Positions 9,794-19,800 of a DNA stretch of 64,000 nt are shown here, one piece after another. The stretch covers positions 186,001 to 250,000 of the forward strand of contig JAEHOE010000054.1 in assembly GCA_016858145.1 (NCBI GenBank). Reading direction: 5' to 3'. The notes under the pieces are model-generated. The model was given only the letters and a program-made list of their open reading frames with translations. It did no database searches and was not told the origin of the DNA. The number at the start of each line of letters is the position of its first letter. The stretch's first letter is position 1. The stretch is from Edaphochlamys debaryana. Its lineage: Eukaryota > Chlorophyta > Chlorophyceae > Chlamydomonadales. The position numbers were made by a program, and so were the translations under genes.

Positions 9794-12700
9794 ATGGGCT
9801 TGCTAGACAGCCTGCTGGAATGGGCGACTGGAAGTGGGGGAGGAGCGAGCTGCGAATCGTGCTCCCAGAGCTTTGCCCAGGTGCGCGGGCTGGCAAGGCG
9901 TGGCGCCAAACCAGCTCCTCTGGGCCCCGACGTCCCCCTCGTCATCGCACGAGGCCCCGGGCCCAGCCTCCTGGCCAGTGGCCACCGTACCTTTGCATTA
10001 ACAACAGCAAACGCTCAAGCTGCGCTCCCCACGGCACCACCACCCGTCCAGCCCCCAAACTACGCCAACCCACATCACCCCACGCGCCCTAACACTCTCC
10101 TCTCCTCTCCCCCTCCCCTTGCCTCCCGTGCCTTACCCTCATCCCACCCCCACCCCAGATGTGGGCGGCCTACAGCGAGCGCCCCGGGCCCCCGCCCCCC
10201 GGGGACGAGGCCTACGCCCCCCGCACCGAGCCCCTACCCGTGACCGTACCGCAGCCCCCGGGGGAGCGGCTCGTGGCCATAGGTCAGACGGGCAGCCGCC
10301 CTGCTCGCGCTCCTGCGTACATACAGCCAAGTAGCCAACTCTGTCTCTTACAAGTCATATGTATGCAAGCTCCTCGCGTTGTCACGTCTCCCAGCCCGAC
10401 CGCGCTAGCGTGCTGCCGGTCCGTGCTGAGCGCTGGGCTAGTGCCCAACTCTGTAACACCTCCCTGTAATGCTGTCACCATGCTCTGTCATCGCGCTCTG
10501 TCAACATGCTCTGTCAACATGCTGCCAACATGCCCCCCCCCAGGCGACATCCACGGGGACTACCACAAGGCCGAGCGGGCGCTGCGGCTGGCGGGGCTCA
10601 TGGACGAGGGGGGGCGCTGGGCGGGGGGGCGCACGGTGGCGGTGCAGGTGGGGGAGCGGGAGGGGGGTGAGGGGGCGCGCGCGTGTGTGTGTTTCGCCGG
10701 CGCGTCGGGGGAGGGGGTGGCTGCGCCTTACGGGGTGAGGGAGGGTTTGGCACGGTGGCAGGGCAGGCGGGGAGGGAGGGGGGCTGTCGTCGTGAGGGAG
10801 AGGGCGTGCGGGAATGAGGCAGCGGGGCTGGGAGAAAGTGGGCAGTGGGGCTCCAGGTCTCTTGATGAACGCCACAACATGAGGCAGTTGCAGAGGAGGA
10901 AAGGAGGAGGGAAGGGTTCCTCCAGGACAGCCAGGTATCCGGCTTCATCTCATCACCAACCCCGCTGCCGGTCGGAACCGCGATCTTCCGCCCCGTGACG
11001 TGTCAGGTCGGCGACATCCTGGATCGCGGGGATCACGAGATCCGGATCCTGATCCTGCTGGAGCGCCTGGCGGCTGAGGCCCGGGCGGCGGGCGGGCAGT
11101 TTTACCTGCTCAACGGTAACCACGAGACCATGAACGTAATGGGCGACCACCGTTACGCCACGCCAGGTTGGTGGGCCACTGCGGAGCACGCAAGGGGAGA
11201 AAGCGGGCCGAGTTGCCACTTGGGGGCCCATGCAAGCTCCGCGGGGCCTATGCGAGCCCCGCGCCTGGGATGAGCTCTGAAGGCACGCTGTAAAGACAGC
11301 CTTGCATCTCCTCAGCCCCGAGTGCACCGTCAGAGTCAACCCCGTCTATCTTCCCTCCCTGTTCCCTTCCTGATCCCTCTCAACCCCCTCCTCCCCAAAC
11401 CCCAAAGGCGCCAACGTGGAGGTGGCGGGTTGGTCCGTGTGGCGGGACTTCTGTGCGCTGATGAAGGGGCGCTCGGGCTGCCCGCGGCCGCAGGGGGCGG
11501 CAGACCCACTCGAGGTAGGGGGGGAGGGCGGGGGCCCTTGGGCTCATGGAGGAGAGGGGTGAGTGAGGGAGAGGAGGGCGAGGAGCAGGGGGGGAGCACG
11601 TGCGAGCGGCGAAGCACGTGCGGGCAGCCCCACCCGCACCGCAAGACGGCAATGCCCTGTTCCCCCCCTCAGGAGCGCCGAGCTGCCGCCGCCGCCGCCA
11701 GCTCCTCCCCCCAGGCCCTGGCGATGGCCCGGGCTCGGCCGTACAACTGGATCCGGGGTCGGGCCATGGCGCCCGGGGGGGAGTTGTCGCGGAGGTTCTT
11801 CGCGTCACGGAGCACCGTACTGCAGGTGGGGTGGGCGGGGGAAAGGGGGGAAGTATGGGCCGTGTTTGTGTGTTTCGCCGACGCGTCACGTGGCCGGGTG
11901 TGTACTTGTGGGTGTTTCGTCGACGCGTCACGTCCCCTCAACCCCCTCCCGCCCTCTCCCAGGTGGGCGGCAACCTCTTCGTACACGGGGGCGTGCTGCC
12001 CGCCCACGTGGAGTACGGCCTGCAGCGGATCAACGAGTGAGACGGGCGCAGGACGGCCCCGTGGCAGTGTGGAGAGGGCTGGGGGGCAAGGGGAGGGGTG
12101 CACAGCTTCCGCCGTCGGGACCAGGGGATAGGGGACAGGAGACAAGGGGTTCTGGGCGGTTGGGCACACGTTCTTGTCCAGGTGCAGGCCTGGCTGCTGG
12201 GGCGTGCGGACCGACCGGACGCGCCGGCGAAACACACACACGCCGCTTCTCCCCTCCCCGCTCCCCCTCTTTCCCCCTCTGTCCCCCTCCTTCCCCAGCG
12301 AGGCCCAGGCCTGGCTGCTGGGGCGCGCTGGCGGCACCGACGGCGCCTACGGCTCCGCGGCCCACGCCACGCCCCTCTTCCTTCGGGGGGCCTCGGCGGT
12401 GGTGTGGGCGCGGGCCTTCTCGGCCTCAGACGAGCGGCGCTGCGAGTGCGACACGCTGGAGGAGGTGCTCAAGGTGGGGGAGGGGAGGGGAGGGGAGGGG
12501 AGGGGCAAGGTGGGGGAGGGGAGGGGAGGGGCACAGAGTGCGACGGTACCAGAGCTCCCCCACCCCCACCACCCCACCGACGCGGTACTCGGAGCTACTG
12601 GTACATGAGTGGCATGTCCCCCACGCGTCCGAAACACACACACACGAGCAGCCCTGAACACTCACACGCCGTCCCGCCCCCCTCCGTCCCCCCAGGCCCT

Positions 12701-13210
12701 CCCGGGCGCCCAGCGCATGGTGGTGGGCCACACCATCCAGACCCGCGGCATCAACAGCGCCTGCTCCGACCGCGTGGTGCGGGTGGACGTGGGCATGAGC
12801 GCCGGCTGCGGGGACGGGGCGGTGGAGGCGATGGAGGTGCTGCCGGACGGCAAGGTGAGGGGGGGAGGCAGGAGGGGGGGGCGCAGGTGGCGGTGCTACC
12901 GGATCTTCCTTCCTGGGGAGTGGGGGCGACACGGCCTCCTCCGGGGCTTACGGCCTCCTTCCAGCACCTGCGCGCCTCCTCACGCCGCCATACACAGATA
13001 CACATACACACACACTCGCCTCCCCCCCGACACCAGGTGCTGCGCCTCCGGGAGCACGCGCCCGCAACGCCCGTGGGCCCCGCGCCCCCCCGACACCATC
13101 GCCCCACGTCGGCACAGCAGCACGGCAAAGAAGTGGCGGCGGCGGCGGGGGCGGCGGCAGGGGCGGCGGCGGGCGGCAGCGCAGCGGCCGGTTCAGCGGC
13201 GGCGGCTTGA
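9794..13210 (+). CDS. Shewanella-like protein phosphatase (PPP/calcineurin-like phosphoesterase)
   Basis: Ten exons, all phases agree: 9794-9880, 10159-10282, 10544-10647, 11007-11166, 11408-11514, 11673-11825, 11963-12036, 12299-12473, 12696-12854, 13037-13210; 438 residues. It carries the PPP metal and phosphate motifs in order: GDIHGD (71-76), GDILDRG (107-113, PPP consensus GDxxDRG), GNHE (142-145), then VHGG (His 253) and VVGHT (His 340), the two later metal ligands. The HGG and VVGHT contexts and the insert between GNHE and HGG are typical of the bacterial-like Shewanella-like phosphatases of plants and algae, predicted Ser/Thr or Tyr phosphatases. The N-terminus is short with no obvious transit peptide, so a cytosolic form is more likely than a plastid one. 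The C-terminus is an Ala/Gly-rich tail. Introns 3, 6, 7 and 8 carry the repeated short element described in findings. Confidence 0.9.
10683..10772 (+). repeat. Intron 3 element (forward) plus copy of the exon 3 edge
   Basis: The core GTGTGTGTTTCGCCGGCGCG starts about 35 bases after the donor. A degenerate copy of the exon 3 end and donor (GCACGGTGGC...GCAGG) lies at 10,750-10,772, 119 bp after the original at 10,631-10,653. Confidence 0.75.
11870..11929 (+). repeat. Two tandem forward copies of the intron element in phosphatase intron 6
   Basis: GTGTTTCGCCGACGCGTC at 11,870-11,887 and GTGTTTCGTCGACGCGTC at 11,912-11,929, 42 bp apart. Both are followed by ACGT. Confidence 0.8.
12185..12239 (-). 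repeat. Copy of the exon 8 start plus reverse intron element, phosphatase intron 7
   Basis: 12,185-12,204 is an exact 20-base copy of exon 8 bases 12,306-12,325 and is preceded by its own CCAG acceptor-like site. The reverse-oriented element core follows at 12,218-12,239, then the C-rich tract and the real acceptor. Confidence 0.8.
12623..12640 (-). repeat. Reverse intron element, phosphatase intron 8
   Basis: ACGCGTCCGAAACACACA, the reverse complement of the shared core with one gap. It lies 55 bases before the acceptor of exon 9. Confidence 0.6.
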
Positions 13211-13849
13211 GGGCAGAGAGCCGGGAGAGCAAGGCAGGGCACAAGTGGGGCGTGGGGAGCGTAGAGTGGCGGGGCTGAGTGAGGTTAGGTGCGAGCGGGC
13301 ATTGGGTGGGCTGAAATAGTCGAGTGGGGCACGGGGGAAGGGCGGTGCGTGCTTACTGATGTGTCGTCGGACTTGGGACGAGAGGAGAGGGGTGAAGTGT
13401 GGCGCGCTTTCTGTGTATTCCTGCGTGGGAATAGGCCAGTTAGGCCCCGAGCGGTGTGGGGCGACATGCGGGCCGGCTCGGCCAGGGAGCCGACCCTTTG
13501 TAATGGTCGCGCGGCCGTTCGGAAGCGATAGCCATATAGCCGCGGCTGTGTAACGGTGGCAGATGTCGCCTTGTGGTCGCGCGTCGCGAAGCGGAATTTA
13601 CGGGGTCGCGTTATTTACTGTCTCGGCGGGCGGGTTTCCGGACTGGTTGGGTGGACCGCAGGCGCGGCGCCGACTTGCACACACAGGCCGCCCCATACTG
13701 TATGGATAGCTGCGACAAGACCAACCAGGTGAACAACGTGAAGGAGCCTTTGAGTGCCAATTCCAACGTGCCAAACTAACTCCCCAACGAGCTCGCCGCG
13801 CACATCACACCGGCAGATGAGTTGATACTCAGCAGCTCTGTTTGGCGAT
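13211..13849 (+). other. Intergenic spacer, phosphatase 3' flank and pherophorin promoter
   Basis: Contains two TGTAA sites (13,499-13,503 and 13,549-13,553) and no supported gene. 13,411-13,431 weakly resembles the intron element. Confidence 0.45.
13499..13553 (+). terminator. Candidate TGTAA polyadenylation signals of the phosphatase gene
   Basis: Two TGTAA motifs 50 bases apart, about 290 and 340 bases after the stop. The motif is the known chlorophyte poly(A) signal; assignment is by position only. Confidence 0.35.
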
Positions 13850-16800
13850 ATGAGGAGAGGGACCTTGCTCGCGGCTCTCCTAGCGGCCGGTGTCGCGGCG
13901 GTGCTGCCCCCCGCGACGAGCGCAGAAGGTGAGCTGGTCTAGCATAAAGGATCTGAAGCTACTGTACATCATCTCTCGCCAGGCCGCCGATGTCGCGTTA
14001 GACCCGGAGCAACCCCCGCTTCAATCGTCAGTCAGTCGCGGCGGCCCCAAACTGCTGCGACTGAACTCCGCCCCAGGCTCTTCGTGTCATTCACAGCTTT
14101 CTCCTGCGCACTGCCCTAAGAACGTCGTGAGCCCGCTCCCCATGACTCCCAAACCCAACCCGCATCACCCCCACCACCGCGGCGCAACGCAACCCTGCAG
14201 ATGGCTACAAGCCCTGCAATACCTGTCTGGCATGGACCGTCGTATCTAACGGCGCGGGCCCCGCGCCCTACTTCGACAACGCGGACGCGTGCGCGCAAGG
14301 CATCGATGCCGCGGTGCAGCTCATGGCACCCTACGCCAAAGCCAGCTGGGTGACTGGGTTCACAGCCGCTGAAGCCACCTGCCGAGGAGCGGACCTGATT
14401 ATATGTGGAGCTACGTACACGTCAGGGGTGAGGGGGGACGAAAGGAAGGCGGGGTGGGAACAGGGGGAGGGGGCGACCGCGGAAGGGTGACCGCTGGCGT
14501 TACTACGCCCAGGCAACCTGCAAGGGGCGTGAAGGGTGCACTGGGTTTGAGAGAGCAACAAGGGACTGAGTTGCTTGCCGCAACTGATCTCCAATGGGGC
14601 CCGCGGGAGGCGCGGGTAGGCGACGGGGTGGAGGTGGACCCACTGCCTACACGGCGGGGAGTGCCAAGGGCACCCGGACAAGGGGCCACCGCCAAGTTGA
14701 CGTGGCTAAGAACCCCCGGCCTGTGCCGGACTAGGAGGCCTCCACCCCTTGCATGCGACAAAGTTAACACCATATTATCCCTCGAACCCGCGTCCGCAGA
14801 TTGTAAATACGGGCAAGAACTTGGCGGACGAGCTGGCGACCAGCAGCGCGATCTGGATGGTGTTTGGCGGTAACATGTGCCGCCTCAGCAGCCTGGAGTT
14901 CCCGGGGGCGTACTTTGGGGTGAGCGGGCTCTGGGGTGGGGAGGGGAGGGGAGGGGGTATCCGGAGGGGGGTGGGAATGGCAGGAAGAGAAGGGGCGGGG
15001 CAAGGCGCGGGAGGAAAGGGAAAGGATGGAAGGGAGCGTGGGTGCGAGGCCAGGTACGTGGGAGGGGAAGTTCGGGACGGGGGCAGCAGGGGCACGGAAA
15101 GCGTGTGAAGTCCTCACCGCCGCGGGGAGGGGAGGGTGGCGGCGGGATGCTCTGGGGTGGGAGGAACCGGGTATGACAGGTAAGGGGTGGCCTCACGGGG
15201 TGGCCTGTAATTGGATAGTAGGCGCCGCGAGTGGGCGGGCGGGGCAAGAGGGAGCCGAGCATGTGACGGGTCACTAAGGATGCGTGTGTGGATCAACCAG
15301 TCGCTTGGGGGCTGCAAGGGAGGGTGAGGGTGATGAGAGTGCGAGGACGGGCGAATGGGAGCGGGGGGTCCTGAGGGACAGAGCGTGCGGGCGCGGGGTT
15401 TAGGCGGCGAGGCTGTGCCTAAACCGCTTGACGCAAGTTGGCATGGCACCTTGGCGGCCTGGAGGATGACTCAGCACTTGGACCTGGGGCCCTTGGGTCA
15501 GGGTTGCTGCAGGGCTGGGCAAGGGGCTTAGGACGGGGGCAGGAGGGCGGGTACCGTGAGGGGACGAGCCCCGAGGAGGAAGCACGAGGGCGGAGGAAGG
15601 CGGAGGGGATGGCGGGTCAAGTTGCGGCAAGGGAGGGAGCGGAAGGATGGGGGCGGGGGCGTCGGGATTGGGCGAAGGGGAAGGGAGGCATCAAGGACAG
15701 CCGGATGGGTCCCTCGAAGGGTGATGGAGAAAAGGTTGGCCCTCGAGGTTGCACCCGTCCAGCTCGCCCCCTGTAAGGGGGGGGAGCGCACAGCGGAGGG
15801 CAGGGGAGGCTGATGGAGGGGAGAGGAGCACGCGAGCGGGTGGTGGGGTGGGGGCCACTTTGCGCAAGATGTGCCTCCGACCCGGGGCTGAGAGGCCAGG
15901 CGGTTGCCTGGGATTCCGAGTATGGAATCCTGGATTCGAGCTTCGGGGTTCTGGAGGGAAAGCGGGCCACGTGGGAGCAACGGGTTTGCTGCCCTGGGGG
16001 CTGGCTGGCCGCAGCTATGGGCAGCGTGCCAGGTCACCAAAGGGGGTTGGGTATACCCCCGTTGAAGGGCTCCCAGGAGCCCACACGACGCAACGGAGGA
16101 GGAGAGGGACGCGAGCGGTCCACGAGCGGGGCTAGAATGCGGCCCGGCCGCAGTCGGTGGACAGAGCCGGAAAGCTGGAAAGCCCGAACAACTGTACTGG
16201 TAGCATAGCCCCCACCTTCCCCTTCCCCCCGCCCGCCCGCCCCCCAGGTGGTTGCGGAGAGCCCCGAGTGCCTCCCGCTGGAGCCGCGGCTGGCGCCCAT
16301 TTGTGACTACTTCCCGCCCCGCACCTTCCCGGCGGCGGACGTGTAAGCGGAGGGCTTGAGTGGGGGGGGGGGAGGGGAGCGGGAGGGATGGGGGCATGGG
16401 AGGGGGGAGTTTTGGGAGGGCGCAGGTGGGGCGCAGGAGTGGGTTGGGGAGAGAGGTGGAGGACATGAAAGGTGGGCGGGTTCACCGAGTGGGGAGGACG
16501 AAAGGACGTGGTTTGGAGACTTGGGTGGGCAGGTCCGCGGCAGCGGGGGCACGACGACTGGGCCACAGGGAGCGACCCAGCGGCGGGTGGGAGGGCGGGT
16601 GGAGGGCAGCGGCGGGGTGGAGGGCGGGTGGGAGGGCGGGTGGAGGGCAGCGGCGGGTTGGAGGGCGGCGGCGGGTTGGAGGGCGCCATAAGGGCCGGCT
16701 GAGGGCGCGGCAGCGAGCGCTGGGAGTAATAAAGGTGGTAAAGCGAAGAAAGAGCTCAGGCTGCGGCCTGCACCGGCTGGAGCCGGGGCCGGGGTGGCTG

Positions 16801-19800
16801 TCACCTGGAACCCGTGGCCTGGGGCCCAGGGGACTGAGGGGGGGGGCAGTGCCGAGGGAGATACGGCGGGGCACCCGAAAGCTCGAGCGCCCAGCGGAGT
16901 TAGCGCCAAGGGGACGAGCTCAACACACGCCGTAGGCTGGGCCCAGGCTGGGCCCTGGCTGGGACCTGGCTGGGCCCAGCAGGAGTGGCCGGAAGGCGCG
17001 CTCAGCTCACGATGTCCGCTGACATCAGCCCGCGTGGCTCAGCGCCCTCATCCCGCCTCTTCTCCCCCCTCCTTGCCCCCTCCCCCAGGTGCAACAAGGC
17101 CAGCCCCAGCGTGTTCTCGCTGTCCCCCCGGCTGCTGCCCTTCAACACCACCTCCACCTCCACGTTCTGTGTGGGGGTGGAGGCGGAGGCGGGAAAGCCG
17201 GTGGGTGGGGGCCGGCAGGGGGGGGAGGGCAGGCGCAGACGCAAGGGGTGGGGGGTGGGGGGGTGGGGGAGGGAACGGCAGGAGGGAGGTTTGGATGAGA
17301 TTATGGAGGTTGTGATCGACTGAAAGGGATCTGGTGAGAGCGGAGGTGAGGAGAAGGGACGAGTGCTGAAGGAGTGGACTCACTGAACCGCTCTCCTCCT
17401 GTCTCGCCCTCCCCCAGAGCGACTGTTCGTCCGTGCTGGATTCGGCGCATTTTTACCTGCGGTACGCCAACCGCAGCAGCTTGCTCATCGTGACGGTTAA
17501 GATGGCGGACGGGTCCGTATCGACGCCCACGTGTGAGGATCCGGGGGGGGGGGCTGGGGCGCCTTGGGGGGCAGAGGTCAGGGCCCCAGGGGGCCCAGGG
17601 AAAGGGTTTTCGCCATGATGCAAGGCGGGGGCCGTTGGGAAGCTTGCAAGGCCGCTGGGATTTATGACCCGCGCCCTCACCCAACACGCCTCCTGCCAAC
17701 CCCTCCCGCCCGCAGTCCAATGGGATGCGCCCGAGGACAACTCCCTGGTCGTGAGCGGGCTGGGCTGGACCCCCTCGGACATCGCAGAGAGCAAGCCGCA
17801 GATCTGGTGGGGCGGGGTTGGATGGCGTGTTGCGAAATCGGGCTGGGGTGTTCGGGTGCGCTCGGGCCTGCTTGGTCGGGCTCGGGTTGGCTTGGGCCCG
17901 GGTACCGGCCGATTACCCTGAAGACAAGCGGAAGATCTGGATCTGGAAATCTGGATCTGGAAATCTGGATCTGGCCTGGGTCTTGTTGCTTGGGCGGCCC
18001 CCCTTCACGCCGCCTTTGCTGTGGCGCGGCTCCAGCCGGGAGGCAACACACGCGTCGGCAAAACACCCACACGCGCTTCACCCCTCTCCCCCGCCCCCTT
18101 TCCCCCCCTTTCCCCCTTCAGTTTCGTGTTGCGGCGCGGCTCCAGCCTGGAGGCTCTGTCGGGCAATCGGGACAACATGCTGTGGGGGGCCATGCGGGCG
18201 GGCCGGTGCTGCACGGTGGGTCGAGGGGGGGATACGGGGAAGGTGTGGGTGTTTTGCCGGACGCGTCCAAGCAGATACCAAGGAGGGGTACATGCCACAT
18301 GTGGGTGCATGCCACAGGAGCATGAAAGCGGGGAAAGGATGCGTTTTTCTTAGCCGAGTTCCAATCGGACGACTCCAACTGGGGGCTTGGGGATCATATG
18401 GATGGTCCTCGCTGTTGCCTGACCCTTATCCCTCACCGTATGTCCCCGCTCCCTTGCCCTTTGTCTGGGCCCTCTCAGGTCTCCAAGGCAGGCGTCTGGT
18501 CCTGGGGAGGGGTGACTACGGGGCCGCCCCCGCGCGTGCTCGCGCCCTCACCTCCTCCACCCCTATCGCCGCTGCGGCAGCCGCCCTCGCCTCGCCCCCC
18601 GCCCCCGCCCTCCCCAACGCCGCCCCCTCCCTCGCCTCGGCCCCCGCCCCCGCTCTCCCCAACGCCGCCTCCACCCTCGCCTCGGCCTCCACCCCCGCTC
18701 TCCCCAGCGCCACCCCCACCCTCACCAGCGCCCCCGCCTCCGCCATCTCCCTCCCCGCCGCCCCTGTCCCGGCCACCTTTGTCCACCCCGCCCTCACCCC
18801 CACCGCCGCCCACCCCCTCGCCGCCACCGCCGCCCCCGCCCCCACCACCGCCCTCGCCGCCCCCGCCGCCCCCGCCTTCACCAATCCCCCCTCCCTCGGC
18901 TTCGCCACACCCGCCTCCCCAGCCCTCGCCTCCCCCGCCTCCCCAGCCCTCGCCTCCCCCCGCCTCCCCAGCCCTCGCCTCCCCCACCTCCCCCGACCTC
19001 TGCCGCCCCGCCCTCGCCCTCCCCGCGGAAGCAGCCTCGAGCCCCTCGCTCGCCCCCGCTCCCGCCCTCGCCCCCCCGACGGCCCTACCCGCCCCGCCCC
19101 CCGCGGCCCCCGCCCCGGCCCCGGCCCCCGCCGCGCGAGCGGTCTCCGCCCCCGGCCGATTCTCCCCCACCCGAGCTGCCGCCCCCGCCTCAGCTGCCGC
19201 CCCCGCCTCAGTCACCATCCGCTCCTCCACCGCTCCAAGAACCGATGCCTCTGCAACCTTCCCCCACGCCCCTGGCCCCCCAGCCTCCGACCTCCCTCAC
19301 CCCAGCCCAGCCCTGTGTCTCCCCCCAATCCGCGCCGGCCGCCCAATCCCCCCGCGGCCCCGTCGACCCCCCCTGCCGCCGAGACCACTCCGGCCCCCGG
19401 CGCCCAGCCCCCCTCCCCCGAGGCCCCCTCGGTCGCCCCTGGTGCGGCGGCCGCCGCAGCCGGTAAGGGCCAACCCGCCTTTCATCCCACTGGCCCCCCC
19501 GCCGCTGCCGCCACCTTCCCTCCCCCTGCCGCCCTCTCCGCCGCCGCGGCCGTCGCCTGCCCCGCCGCCGTCGCCTGCCCCGCCGCCTTCGCCACTCCCG
19601 CCGCCCTCACCTCAGCCGCCGTCCTCGCCGCTCCCGCCGCCCTCACCTCAGCCGCCGTCCTCGCCGCTCCCGCCGCCCTCGCCTCGGCCGCCGCCCTCGC
19701 CTTCCCCACCGCCGTCGCCTCCCCAGCCGCCGTCGCCAACCCCGCCGCCCTCACCTCCGCCCCCGCCGTCTCCTCCCCCGCCACCCTCGCCTCGACCGCC

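Noticed and set aside
13983..14036. Possible 54-base exon 2 of the pherophorin gene
   Set aside because: It keeps phase and has AG/GT borders, but in that phase it encodes an unremarkable Arg-rich peptide. Skipping it joins the signal peptide cleanly to the Cys domain, so it is mentioned only as an option.
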